Shown: piece after piece, positions 46,387 to 54,545 of the stretch
Numbering within the stretch: the first letter of the stretch is position 1
Layout of the letters: each line of letters starts with the position of its first letter
Assembly (NCBI RefSeq): GCF_014208105.1
Contig: NZ_JACHMQ010000001.1
Span: 806,001-870,000 of the forward strand
DNA length: 64,000 bases
Direction of reading: 5' to 3'
From: Actinomadura coerulea
GTDB taxonomy: Bacteria; Actinomycetota; Actinomycetes; Streptosporangiales; Streptosporangiaceae
Translations under genes and position numbers: made by a program
The notes under the pieces: model-generated
The model's input: only the letters and a program-made list of their open reading frames with translations
The model's database searches: none
What the model was told of the DNA's origin: nothing

Positions 46387-47850
46387 ATGGCTGACCCGAA
46401 GGGTTTCCTCACCGTCCGGCGGGAGCTCCCGAAGCGCCGCCCGGTCGACGTGCGGATCAGGAGCTGGTCGGAGGTCTACGAGGACTTCGGCAAGGACCGG
46501 CTGGAGAAGCAGGCGAGCCGCTGCATGGACTGCGGCATCCCGTTCTGCCACCAGGGCTGCCCGCTCGGCAACCTCATCCCCGAGTGGAACGACCTCGTGT
46601 ACCGCAAGGACTGGCAGGAGGCCGTGGAGCGGCTGCACGCCACCAACAACTTCCCGGAGTTCACCGGGAGGCTGTGCCCGGCGCCGTGCGAGAGCGCCTG
46701 CGTCCTCGGCATCAACCAGGACCCGGTCACGATCAAGCGGGTCGAGGTCGAGATCATCGACCGGGCGTTCGCGGAGGGCTGGGTGCGGCCGCAGCCGCCG
46801 TCCGTCCAGACCGGCCGGAAGGTCGCGGTGGTCGGGTCGGGGCCCGCGGGCCTCGCCGCCGCCCAGCAGCTCACCCGCGCCGGCCACGACGTCACGGTGT
46901 ACGAGCGCGCCGACCGGATCGGCGGCCTGCTGCGCTACGGCATCCCCGAGTTCAAGATGGAGAAGCGGCACCTCGACCGGCGCCTCGCCCAGATGAGCGC
47001 CGAGGGCACCGCCTTCCGGACCTCGGTGGACGTGGGCGTGGACATCACCGCGGAGGACCTGCGCGCCTCGCACGACGCCGTGGTGCTGGCGGGCGGCGCC
47101 ACCGCGTGGCGCGACCTGCCCGTCCCGGGACGGGAGCTCAAGGGCGTCTACCAGGCGATGGAGTACCTGCCGCCCTCGAACAAGGCGCAGGAGGGCGACT
47201 ACGACGTGTCGCCGATCTCCGCCGAGGGCAAGCACGTCGTCGTCATCGGCGGCGGCGACACCGGCGCCGACTGCATCGGCACCGCGATCCGGCAGGGCGC
47301 CGCGTCGGTCACCCAGCTGGAGATCATGCCGCGGCCGCCGCAGGCGCGCCCCGACGGCCAGCCGTGGCCGACGTACCCGATCCTGTTCAAGGTGGAGAGC
47401 GCCCATGAGGAGCTCGCCGACATGGGCGGCGACCGCGTGTACGCCGTGTCCACCACCGAGTTCCTCGGCGACGAGGACGGCAACGTCCGCGCGCTGAGGC
47501 TGGTGGAGGTCGGCGGCCCGCAGACGGGGTTCGCGCCCGTCGAGGGCACCGAGCGGGAGATCCCCGCCGAGCTGGTCACGCTGGCCATGGGCTTCCTCGG
47601 CCCGCAGCGCGAGGGGCTGCTGGAGCAGCTCGGCGTCGAGCTGGACCAGCGCGGCAACGTGGTCCGCGACGGCGACTACCGCACGTCCGTGGACGGCGTG
47701 TTCGCCGCGGGCGACATGGGCCGCGGCCAGTCCCTGATCGTCTGGGCGATCGCCGAGGGCCGCGCCGCCGCGCACGGTGTCGACGCCTACCTCGGCGGCC
47801 GGACGGACCTGCCGTACCCGATCCCGCCGACGGCGCGCCCGATGGCCTGA
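46387..47850 (+). CDS. gltD: glutamate synthase (NADPH) small subunit
   Basis: Electron-transfer subunit of glutamate synthase, carrying FAD and two 4Fe-4S clusters and taking electrons from NADPH. 487 residues: cysteine clusters in [19 protein letters not shown] and [15 protein letters not shown]-binding [21 protein letters not shown]-binding [16 protein letters not shown] and C-terminal [22 protein letters not shown] 46387 with GAGAGGGGG upstream. A perfect 13-bp hairpin follows. Confidence 0.98.
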   Translation: MADPKGFLTVRRELPKRRPVDVRIRSWSEVYEDFGKDRLEKQASRCMDCGIPFCHQGCPLGNLIPEWNDLVYRKDWQEAVERLHATNNFPEFTGRLCPAPCESACVLGINQDPVTIKRVEVEIIDRAFAEGWVRPQPPSVQTGRKVAVVGSGPAGLAAAQQLTRAGHDVTVYERADRIGGLLRYGIPEFKMEKRHLDRRLAQMSAEGTAFRTSVDVGVDITAEDLRASHDAVVLAGGATAWRDLPVPGRELKGVYQAMEYLPPSNKAQEGDYDVSPISAEGKHVVVIGGGDTGADCIGTAIRQGAASVTQLEIMPRPPQARPDGQPWPTYPILFKVESAHEELADMGGDRVYAVSTTEFLGDEDGNVRALRLVEVGGPQTGFAPVEGTEREIPAELVTLAMGFLGPQREGLLEQLGVELDQRGNVVRDGDYRTSVDGVFAAGDMGRGQSLIVWAIAEGRAAAHGVDAYLGGRTDLPYPIPPTARPMA

Positions 47851-47866
47851 CCCGTACAGCGCGGAA

Positions 47867-47900
47867 GCGGGGCCCTGGAGGTTCTTCTCCAGGGCCCCGC
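47867..47900 (+). terminator. hairpin terminator after gltD
   Basis: Perfect 13-bp stem GCGGGGCCCTGGA (47867-47879) / TCCAGGGCCCCGC (47888-47900) with an 8-nt loop. No T-run follows, as is common for terminators in very GC-rich genomes. Confidence 0.7.
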
Positions 47901-47964
47901 CGCTGCGCGGGAACGCGGCCCGGCGGCCCGGCCTCCTGTCGGAGCGGTGTGCCAGCATCGGGCC

Positions 47965-48399
47965 ATGGGAAACGTTCGGACGGGCACGCCGCCCACCCTG
48001 GACACCGGTGTCCTGCGCCGGATGAGGCTCGCCCGCGACGCCATGGACCGCGAGTGGGCCGAGCCGCTCGACGTCTCCGCCGTCGCCGCCCGCGCCGGGT
48101 ACTCCCGCTACCACTTCGTCCGGCTGTTCCACGAGGTCTACGGGGAGACGCCCGGCGCCTACCTCACCCGCCGCCGCATCGAACGCGCGCAGGACCTGCT
48201 GCGCACCGCCAACCTGACCGTCACCGAGATCTGCGTGCAGGTCGGCTTCACCAGCCTCGGCACGTTCTGCACCCGTTTCAAGCAGCAGACCGGGGCGACG
48301 CCCACCGAGTTCCGCAGGCGCGCCCGCGCCGGCGCCACCTCCGCCATCCCCGGATGCTTCGTGATGTTCTGGGCGGGCGGCTTCCGCAAGCAGCAATAA
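47965..48399 (+). CDS. AraC-type DNA-binding regulator, minimal
   Basis: 144 residues, only the two helix-turn-helix motifs of the AraC family with little else: PLDVSAVAARAGYSRYHFVRLFHEVYGETPGAYLTRRRIERAQDLL and LTVTEICVQVGFTSLGTFCTRFKQQTGATPTEFR. No ligand domain. ATG 47965 fits this fold; GTG 47947 is possible. It directly precedes a VOC-family gene; pairs of this kind are usual and the regulator probably controls its neighbour. Confidence 0.9.
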   Translation: MGNVRTGTPPTLDTGVLRRMRLARDAMDREWAEPLDVSAVAARAGYSRYHFVRLFHEVYGETPGAYLTRRRIERAQDLLRTANLTVTEICVQVGFTSLGTFCTRFKQQTGATPTEFRRRARAGATSAIPGCFVMFWAGGFRKQQ

Positions 48400-48421
48400 C
48401 GGAGAAGCCCGAGCGGATCGC

Positions 48422-48436
48422 CGCGCCCTAGCGTGA
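48422..48436 (+). promoter_or_regulatory. shared promoter-like 15-mer, copy 1 (ahead of the VOC gene)
   Basis: CGCGCCCTAGCGTGA, including a -10-like TAGCGT (48429-48434). The identical 15 bases occur at 50648-50662 ahead of another gene. Confidence 0.5.
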
Positions 48437-48471
48437 ACGCACCGACCCCGTTCACCGAAGGAGACACCGGC

Positions 48472-48915
48472 ATGATCACCAACCTCGGGCTGGCCACCGT
48501 CTGGGTCCTCGACCAGGACTCGGCCAAGGAGTTCTTCACCGGCAAGCTCGGCCTGGAGGTCCGCGACGACATGACGCTCGGCGAGGGCGGGATGCGCTGG
48601 ATCACCGTCGGCGCCAAGGACCAGCCCGAGCTCAGCCTCGCCCTCATGATCCCCGGCCCGCCCACCATGGACCCCGACTCCGCCGCCCAGATGAGGGCGC
48701 TCATCGCCAAGGGCGTCCTCGGCGCCGGCGCCTTCAACACCGACGACTGCCAGGCCGAGTACGAGCGCCTGTCGGCCCGGGGCGTCGAGTTCGTCCACCC
48801 GCCCCAGAAGCGCCCCTACGGAATCGAGGCGATCTTCCGGGACGACTCCGGCTGCTGGTACAGCCTCACCCAGACCTTCGACGAGCTCGACGAGAGCGTG
48901 CCCTGGAACGGCTGA
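48472..48915 (+). CDS. VOC-family (glyoxalase/bleomycin-resistance fold) protein
   Basis: 147 residues with two beta-alpha-beta-beta-beta units: NLGLATVWVLDQDSAKEFFTGKLGLEVRDD and a C-terminal FVHPPQKRPYGIEAIFRDDSGCWYSLTQTF. Family members are metal-dependent isomerases or dioxygenases or drug-binding proteins; the substrate is unknown. ATG 48472 has AAGGAG about 8 nt ahead. Probably regulated by the AraC-type gene upstream. Confidence 0.9.
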   Translation: MITNLGLATVWVLDQDSAKEFFTGKLGLEVRDDMTLGEGGMRWITVGAKDQPELSLALMIPGPPTMDPDSAAQMRALIAKGVLGAGAFNTDDCQAEYERLSARGVEFVHPPQKRPYGIEAIFRDDSGCWYSLTQTFDELDESVPWNG

Positions 48916-48934
48916 GCGGACTCGGGGGAGCGGA

Positions 48935-50362
48935 TCAACCGGTCAGGCGGGCGCCGAGCTCGCGCAGCACGTCCACCAGCCGCTCCACGTCGGCCCTCGT
49001 CGTCCGCCAGTTGAGCGGCGCCGGACGGAACACCGTCATGCCACGGTAGGTGCTGGTGCCCGCGTAGACGCGGCCGTCCGCCAGCAGCGCCGCGCCCAGG
49101 CGCGCGTTCAGCTCGTCCAGGTCCTCCTCCGGGACGCCGTCCGGGCGGTACCGGAAGCACGCGACGCAGAGCCGCACCGGAGCGAGCAACTCCAGGTCGG
49201 GCGCCGCCTCGACGAGCCCGCCCAGATGGGCCGCCACGTCGAGGTGGCGCTCCACCATCTCCCGGTACCCGTCCCGCCCGTACGCCCGCAGCGTCGCCCA
49301 GATCGGCAGCGCCCGCGCCCGGCGCGACGACTCCGGGCCGAGCATGTTGTAGTTGACCCGCTCCTCGTCGGCGTCCGGCAGGTACGCGGCACCCCACGCC
49401 CCGAACGCCCGGCTCAGCGACGCCGGATCGCGCACGAAGGAGAACCCGCTCTCGTACGGCACGTTCAGCCACTTGTGGCCGTCCGCCGTCACCGAGTCCG
49501 CCCGCTCGACGCCCCGCGCGAGATGGGCCGTCCGCGGGCTGAGGGCCGCGAACAGCCCGAACGCGCCGTCCACGTGCAGCCAGGCCCCGTGCCGCTCCGC
49601 GAGCTCCGCCATCTCGGCGACCGGGTCGCTGTCGCCCGTGTTCACCTCGCCGAGGTTCGCCACGATCACCGCCGGCCCGCCCGCCGCGGCCAGCGCGGCG
49701 TCCATCGCCTCCAGATCGACCCGCCCGGCGTCGTCGCGGGCGAACGTCCGCAGGGTGTCGCGGCCGCAGCCGAGGATCTGCAGCGCCTTGCGGGTGCTGA
49801 CGTGCACGAGCCCGCTGGTGAACACCGGCATCTCCGGCAGCCCCGCCAGGCCCCGCGACGCGACGTCCACCCCGTGCCCGGCCGCCCACCAGTGCCGCGC
49901 CGCCGCGAGGCCCGCCACGTGCGCGAACGTGGCGCTGGGCGTCAGCACGCCGCCGAAACCCGCGGGCAGGCCGAACAGCTCCTTCAGCCACCGCAGGACC
50001 ACCGTCTCCGCCCGCGCCGCCAGCGGCGACGTCAGCCACAGCCCGGCCGCCTGGTCGAGCAGCGACGCCGCCCAGTCGCCCGCCATCGCCGCGGGCGTCG
50101 ACCCGCCCACCACGAAGTGGAAGAACCGCGGCCCGGACGAGTGCGTCGCCGCCCGGGTGCCGATCCGCACCAGCCGCTCGACCGCCGCCACCGCGCCGTC
50201 CCCCGTGTCCGGAAGCGGCCCGTCCAGCTCGTCCAGGAGCGGGTCCTGCGCCCGGTCGTGGACGGGACGGTCCCGCAGGCTCGCCAGATACGGCTCCGCC
50301 GCCCGCGCCACCACCGCGAGCGGGGCACCGGCGATGTCACGTTCCCCAAGCGGATCGCTCAT
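48935..50362 (-). CDS. PLP-dependent group II decarboxylase family protein
   Basis: 475 residues, fold type I PLP enzyme like aromatic amino acid and glutamate decarboxylases. Seen: SGPRFFHFVVGGSTPAAMAGDW, GVLTPSATFAHVAGLAAARHWW, VIVANLGEVNTGDSDP, HVDGAFGLFAALSP with the PLP-binding Asp, and the Schiff-base lysine in TADGHKWLNVPYESG. C-terminal part ends TYRGMTVFRPAPLNW. Could release an amine from an amino acid; substrate unknown. ATG 50362. Confidence 0.9.
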   Translation of the reverse strand: MSDPLGERDIAGAPLAVVARAAEPYLASLRDRPVHDRAQDPLLDELDGPLPDTGDGAVAAVERLVRIGTRAATHSSGPRFFHFVVGGSTPAAMAGDWAASLLDQAAGLWLTSPLAARAETVVLRWLKELFGLPAGFGGVLTPSATFAHVAGLAAARHWWAAGHGVDVASRGLAGLPEMPVFTSGLVHVSTRKALQILGCGRDTLRTFARDDAGRVDLEAMDAALAAAGGPAVIVANLGEVNTGDSDPVAEMAELAERHGAWLHVDGAFGLFAALSPRTAHLARGVERADSVTADGHKWLNVPYESGFSFVRDPASLSRAFGAWGAAYLPDADEERVNYNMLGPESSRRARALPIWATLRAYGRDGYREMVERHLDVAAHLGGLVEAAPDLELLAPVRLCVACFRYRPDGVPEEDLDELNARLGAALLADGRVYAGTSTYRGMTVFRPAPLNWRTTRADVERLVDVLRELGARLTG

Positions 50363-50426
50363 GGCGCAAGGAGATCACAACGGCGGCGCCAGGGGGAACG
50401 CCGGGAAACATGAGAAAGAAGGTAAC

Positions 50427-50455
50427 TTGTGGTCTTCGTGCTGGTCGGCTACGGT
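50427..50455 (+). promoter_or_regulatory. sigma-70-like promoter of a candidate small RNA
   Basis: TTGTGG (50427-50432), 17-nt spacer, TACGGT (50450-50455). Transcription would begin near 50462, about 200 nt ahead of the next gene. Confidence 0.5.
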
Positions 50456-50561
50456 CCCGCCTGGGTTCGTCCTGCGACGGCCCGCGCCGGCTGCCACCGC
50501 TGCGCCCGCGGCCGCCACCGAGGACCGCCCGCTCCCGCACACCGCGACGCGGGACCTCAGG

Positions 50562-50594
50562 GGCCCGGCCACCCACCGCTGGGGTGGCCGGGCC
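50562..50594 (+). terminator. 13-bp hairpin ending the candidate small RNA
   Basis: GGCCCGGCCACCC (50562-50574) pairs perfectly with GGGTGGCCGGGCC (50582-50594), 7-nt loop, no T-run. Confidence 0.5.
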
Positions 50595-50647
50595 CACCGC
50601 GCCGGTCCCCGCGCCCGCGTCCGATTCCTACAAGACGCCCGACCGCC

Positions 50648-50662
50648 CGCGCCCTAGCGTGA
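50648..50662 (+). promoter_or_regulatory. shared promoter-like 15-mer, copy 2 (leaderless start)
   Basis: CGCGCCCTAGCGTGA, identical to 48422-48436. Its TAGCGT (50655-50660) is 7 nt before the ATG at 50668, so it should be a -10 element giving a leaderless message. Confidence 0.55.
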
Positions 50663-50667
50663 GAGCC

Positions 50668-51528
50668 ATGAAGGTCCTGCACCGAACCGGCCTCCCACGC
50701 GCCGCGGAGTTCCTGCGCCTCAACGGGCGCCTCATCGACCGGCACCGCTTCGCCCTCCACTTCCGCGCAGGCCCCGCCGCACCCGTCCTCGCCGCCCTCC
50801 GGCCCTACGAGAACCCCGACGGCGGATACGGGCACGCCCTCGAACCCGACCTGCGCGGCGAGGACAGCCAGCCCGTCCCCGCCCAGCACGCCCTCCAGAT
50901 CCTGCACGAGGCGGGAGCCGACGACGACCCCGCCGTCGAACGCATCGCGGGCTACCTGGCGTCCATCACCGCGGACGGCGGGGGAGTGCCGTTCGTCCTG
51001 CCGACCGTCCGCGACGCCCCCCACGGCCCCTGGTGGCGGACACCCGACGACCCGCCCGGAGCGATCAACCCCACCGCCACCCTCGCCGGCATGCTCCACA
51101 GGGCCGGCGCCGACCATCCCTGGCTCGGACCCGCCACCGACTTCTGCTGGCGCTACCTGGAGACCCCCGGCGCCGAACCCGGCCCCTACGACGTCCTCGC
51201 CGTCCTCACCTTCCTCGACCACGTCCCCGACCGCGACCGCGCCGAGACCGCCTTCGCCCGCGTCCGCGACACCCTCGCCGCCCACGCCGCCAGCGACCAC
51301 CAGGGACCGCTCGACTTCGCGCCCGCCCCCGGCGGCTACGGCCACCGGCTCTTCGACGCCGCCGACATCGACGCCCGCCTCGACGCCCTCATCGACGAGC
51401 AGGCCGACGACGGCGGCTGGGACGTCGCCTTCCCCATCTGGACACCCGTCACCGGCCCCGAATGGCGCGGCCACATCACCGTCGAATGCCTCAGGACCCT
51501 GCGCGCCTACGGACGCCTCAAGCCCTGA
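50668..51528 (+). CDS. alpha/alpha-toroid (prenyltransferase/squalene-cyclase-like) protein
   Basis: 286 residues, helical with two Gly/Trp-rich turns like the QW or prenyltransferase repeats: PYENPDGGYGHALEPDLRG and DEQADDGGWDVAFPIWTP. The length is about half a squalene-hopene cyclase and no DXDD catalytic motif is seen, so it is probably not a cyclase. Function unknown. ATG 50668 follows a -10 element by 7 nt. Confidence 0.72.
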   Translation: MKVLHRTGLPRAAEFLRLNGRLIDRHRFALHFRAGPAAPVLAALRPYENPDGGYGHALEPDLRGEDSQPVPAQHALQILHEAGADDDPAVERIAGYLASITADGGGVPFVLPTVRDAPHGPWWRTPDDPPGAINPTATLAGMLHRAGADHPWLGPATDFCWRYLETPGAEPGPYDVLAVLTFLDHVPDRDRAETAFARVRDTLAAHAASDHQGPLDFAPAPGGYGHRLFDAADIDARLDALIDEQADDGGWDVAFPIWTPVTGPEWRGHITVECLRTLRAYGRLKP

Positions 51529-51543
51529 CCGGCCCGGAGGCGG

Positions 51544-52227
51544 TCACAGCAGGTTCCGGACGGGCTCACCCGCCAGCGCCCTCACCTCATGCGCGAAATG
51601 GGCCTGGTCGGCGTACCCCGCCGCATACGCGACCTCCGCCAGCGGCCCGCCCGCCCGCGCCAGGCCCAGCGCCCGCTGGAACCGCAGCACCCGCTGCAGC
51701 GTCTTCGGCCCGTACCCGAACGCCGCCACCGACCGGCGCCGCAACTGCCTCTCACCCATCCCGAGCGCGTCCGCCACATCACGGACCGAGCCCTCCGCCA
51801 GACCCCCCGCCATCGCCGCGACGAGCGGATCCGCGGGACCCATCCGCGCCCGCAAGGCCGCCACCAGCGCCGCGCGGCGGTCGTCCGCCGCCGCCACGGC
51901 CTCCGCCAGCCGGTCGGCCTCCCCGCCCCACAGCTCCCGCAACGGCACCCGCCCGTCCCGCAGCGCGTCCGCCGGGACGCCCAGCACCGGCGGCGCCGCC
52001 CCCGGAGCGAACCGCACCGCCGCGATCTCCTCGCCCGGCCGCATGACCGCCGGCATCGGACCCGTGTCCGGACCCGCCACCACGATCCCGCCGCCCGCCC
52101 AGATGACGTCCACGCAGCCGTCCGGAAGCACGCGCTGCACGTACGGCTCGGCGCCAGGCGGCAGCGCCGCCGTCCAAGAGCAGGCCAGCCCCGGCGTCCG
52201 GTACTCGCGGTAGCCCGTCGGATTCAC
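51544..52227 (-). CDS. AraC-family transcriptional regulator with DUF6597-like N-terminus
   Basis: 227 residues. N-terminal sensor-like domain (YREYRTPGLACSWTAALPPGAEPYVQRVLPDGCVDVIW) of the DUF6597 type, then an AraC helix-turn-helix (VRDVADALGMGERQLRRRSVAAFGYGPKTLQRVLRFQRAL, LAEVAYAAGYADQAHFAHEVRALAGEP). GTG start at 52227 with AGGAAGG immediately ahead. Ligand and targets unknown; the divergent PfpI-type gene is a candidate target. Confidence 0.87.
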   Translation of the reverse strand: MNPTGYREYRTPGLACSWTAALPPGAEPYVQRVLPDGCVDVIWAGGGIVVAGPDTGPMPAVMRPGEEIAAVRFAPGAAPPVLGVPADALRDGRVPLRELWGGEADRLAEAVAAADDRRAALVAALRARMGPADPLVAAMAGGLAEGSVRDVADALGMGERQLRRRSVAAFGYGPKTLQRVLRFQRALGLARAGGPLAEVAYAAGYADQAHFAHEVRALAGEPVRNLL

Positions 52228-52292
52228 CCTTCCTGCATACCACCCGAGTTCACGGGCAGGGGTCCCAGAACACCGACCAACGGAGGAGACCG

Positions 52293-52850
52293 ATGCCGAA
52301 CAACGATCTTCAGGGCAAGACCATCGCGTTCCTGTGCGCCCCGGAGGGCACCGAGCAGGTCGAACTGACCGAGCCGTGGAAGGCCGTGGAGCAGGCCGGC
52401 GCCACCCCGCGCCTGGTCTCCACGCAGTCCGGCCGGCTCCAGGCGTTCAACCACCTGGACAAGGGCGACACCTTCCCCGTCGACACCACCGTCGACGCCT
52501 CCGACCACACCGAGTTCGACGGCCTCGTCCTGCCGGGCGGCGTCGCCAACCCCGACTTCCTGCGCACCGAGCCCGCCGCCGTCGCGTTCGCCCGCGCGTT
52601 CTTCGACGCGGGCAAGCCCGTCGCCGTCATCTGCCACGGCCCGTGGACCCTCATCGAGGCCGACGTCGTCCGGGGGCGGACCGTGACGTCCTGGCCGAGC
52701 CTGCAGACCGACCTGCGCAACGCGGGGGCCACCTGGGTGGACGAGGAGGTCAAGATCTGCGAGGACGGCCCCAACGTCCTGGTCAGCAGCCGCAAGCCCG
52801 ACGACCTCAAGGCGTTCTGCCAGGCCGCCGTGGAGGCGTTCAAACGGTGA
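52293..52850 (+). CDS. DJ-1/PfpI-family protein
   Basis: 185 residues of the type 1 glutamine amidotransferase fold. The nucleophile elbow is AVICHGPWTLIEA with Cys 114 followed by His 115, as in PfpI/YhbO deglycase or protease-like proteins; the conserved Glu lies in AFLCAPEGTEQVEL and the sheet turn in FDGLVLPGGVANPDFL. Probably a stress protein acting on damaged proteins or glyoxals. GGAGGAGA precedes the ATG. Confidence 0.9.
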   Translation: MPNNDLQGKTIAFLCAPEGTEQVELTEPWKAVEQAGATPRLVSTQSGRLQAFNHLDKGDTFPVDTTVDASDHTEFDGLVLPGGVANPDFLRTEPAAVAFARAFFDAGKPVAVICHGPWTLIEADVVRGRTVTSWPSLQTDLRNAGATWVDEEVKICEDGPNVLVSSRKPDDLKAFCQAAVEAFKR

Positions 52851-52861
52851 CGCGGCCACAT

Positions 52862-52889
52862 GTGGTCTAGACCTCTGACCTAGACCACT
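52862..52889 (+). promoter_or_regulatory. DasR-like operator (dre) upstream of pyk
   Basis: GTGGTCTAG (52862-52870) and CTAGACCAC (52880-52888) form a perfect inverted repeat. The first half contains GGTCTAGACC (52864-52873), the core of the DasR site ACTGGTCTAGACCAGT, and the second (TGACCTAGACCACT, 52876-52889) is a near match. DasR is the GntR-type regulator of aminosugar and PTS genes in streptomycetes. Confidence 0.6.
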
Positions 52890-52946
52890 GGGTGAACCCC
52901 GGGGGACCATATCCTGCACGAATATCCGTACCGACAAGTAACTAAG

Positions 52947-52962
52947 TACGGTTGTTGACGTG
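52947..52962 (+). promoter_or_regulatory. -10 element for leaderless pyk transcription
   Basis: TACGGT (52947-52952) is 7 nt before the pyk GTG, with no ribosome-binding site. It lies at the end of an inverted repeat CCGTAC/GTACGG (about 52926-52952). Confidence 0.5.
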
Positions 52963-54390
52963 ACCCGTCGAGCGAAGATCGTCAGCACCATCGGTCCGGC
53001 CTGCTCCAGCAGCGAGCAGATCAACGCCCTCGTCGAAGCCGGCATCGACGTCGCCCGCCTCAACATGAGCCATGGCGACTACGCCGTCCACGAAGAGGTC
53101 TACCACCGGATCCGAGCCGCCGCCGACGCCACCGGACGCGGCGTCGGCATCCTCGCGGACCTGCAGGGCCCCAAGATCCGAATCGGGCGCTTCCCCGACG
53201 GCCCCGTACGGCTCACCCTCGGCGACGAGTTCACCATCACCACCGACGACGTCCCCGGCACCCGCCGCGAGGTGTCCACCACCTACCAGGGGCTGCCAGG
53301 CGACGTCAGCCCCGGCGACAGCGTCCTCATCGACGACGGCCGCGTCGCCCTCAAGGTCACCTCCGTCGAGGGCACCCGCGTCCACACCACGGTCACCGTC
53401 GGCGGCATGGTCTCCGACAACAAGGGCCTCAACCTGCCCGGCGTCCCGGTCAGCGTCCCCGCCCTCACCGAGAAGGACGAGCGCGACCTGCGCTGGGCCC
53501 TGCGCCTCGGCGTCGACCTCGTCGCCCTGTCCTTCGTCCGCACCCCCGCCGACGCCGACATCTGCTACCAGATCATGGAGGAGGAGGGCGTCCGCGTCCC
53601 CCTCATCGGCAAGATCGAGAAGCCGCAGGCCGTCGAGCGCCTCCCCGAGATCGTCGCCGCCTTCGACGGCATCATGGTCGCCCGCGGCGACCTCGGCGTC
53701 GAACTGCCCCTCGAACAGGTGCCGATCGTCCAGAAGCGCGCCATCGAGCTGTGCCGCGAGAAGGCCCGCCCGGTCATCGTCGCCACCCAGATGCTCGAAT
53801 CCATGATCTCCGCGCCGCGCCCCACCCGCGCCGAGACCTCCGACGTCGCCAACGCCGTCTTCGAGGGCGCCGACGCCGTCATGCTCTCCGGCGAGACCAG
53901 CGTCGGCCAGTACCCCATCGAGTCCGTCCTCACGATGAGCCGCATCGTGCAGACCGCCGAGCAGGCCTCCCTCCAGGCCACCCACACCCTGGAGCGGATG
54001 CCCGAGACCGTCGGCGGCGCCATCGCCCGCGCCGCCGCCGAGGTCGGCGCGATCGTCGGCGCCGAGGCCCTCGCCGCCTTCACCATGTCCGGCGAGACCG
54101 CCCGGCGCCTGTCGCGCTACCGCTCGCCGATCCCCCTGCTCGCCTTCACCTCCGTGCCCGCCGTCCGCGGCCGGCTCGCCCACGTCTGGGGCGTCGAGAC
54201 CTTCATCGTCCCCCAGGTCGACCACACCGACACCATGGTCCGCCAGGTCGAGCAGGCCCTCCTCGAACTCGGCCGCTTCCAGAAGGGCGACAAGATCGTC
54301 GTCGTCGCCGGTTCGCCCCCCGGCACCGCCGGCTCGACGAACGCCCTGCGCGTGCACAGCCTCGGCGACGCCATCGCCATCCCCCACTGA
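52960..54390 (+). CDS. pyk: pyruvate kinase
   Basis: Last glycolytic step, PEP + ADP to pyruvate + ATP. 476 residues: RRAKIVSTIGPACSS, VARLNMSHGDYAVHEE, LADLQGPKIRIG, IGKIEKPQAVERL with the active-site lysine, MVARGDLGVELPLEQVP, ATQMLESMI and VMLSGETSVGQYP. C-terminal allosteric domain ends RVHSLGDAIAIPH. GTG 52960 lies 7 nt after TACGGT and has no Shine-Dalgarno. A DasR-like operator stands about 70-100 bp upstream. Confidence 0.98.
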   Translation: MTRRAKIVSTIGPACSSSEQINALVEAGIDVARLNMSHGDYAVHEEVYHRIRAAADATGRGVGILADLQGPKIRIGRFPDGPVRLTLGDEFTITTDDVPGTRREVSTTYQGLPGDVSPGDSVLIDDGRVALKVTSVEGTRVHTTVTVGGMVSDNKGLNLPGVPVSVPALTEKDERDLRWALRLGVDLVALSFVRTPADADICYQIMEEEGVRVPLIGKIEKPQAVERLPEIVAAFDGIMVARGDLGVELPLEQVPIVQKRAIELCREKARPVIVATQMLESMISAPRPTRAETSDVANAVFEGADAVMLSGETSVGQYPIESVLTMSRIVQTAEQASLQATHTLERMPETVGGAIARAAAEVGAIVGAEALAAFTMSGETARRLSRYRSPIPLLAFTSVPAVRGRLAHVWGVETFIVPQVDHTDTMVRQVEQALLELGRFQKGDKIVVVAGSPPGTAGSTNALRVHSLGDAIAIPH

Positions 54391-54401
54391 CCACCACCCC
54401 T

Positions 54402-54441
54402 GCCGGGCACCGCGCGACCCGCACCCCGCGCGGTGCCCGGC
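54402..54441 (+). terminator. hairpin terminator after pyk
   Basis: Perfect 15-bp stem GCCGGGCACCGCGCG (54402-54416) / CGCGCGGTGCCCGGC (54427-54441) followed by TCCTTCTT. Confidence 0.82.
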
Positions 54442-54545
54442 TCCTTCTTCCCCCCTTCCACGGCCGAACCCGGCGGCCCTCGCGCTTGCGCGCCCCAATC
54501 ACCGCCCGGTCTCAATTCCGCGACGCTCCGGAAACCTGCCGCGCC

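Larger units (their letters stand above)
50363..50667 (+). other. divergent intergenic region with a promoter and strong hairpin
   Basis: 305 bases between the decarboxylase (minus) and the toroid protein (plus). A good promoter (TTGTGG-N17-TACGGT, 50427-50455) points right, and a perfect 13-bp hairpin lies at 50562-50594; together they could make a small RNA of about 140 nt. A shared 15-mer with a second -10 element (50648-50662) directly precedes the ATG at 50668. Confidence 0.55.
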
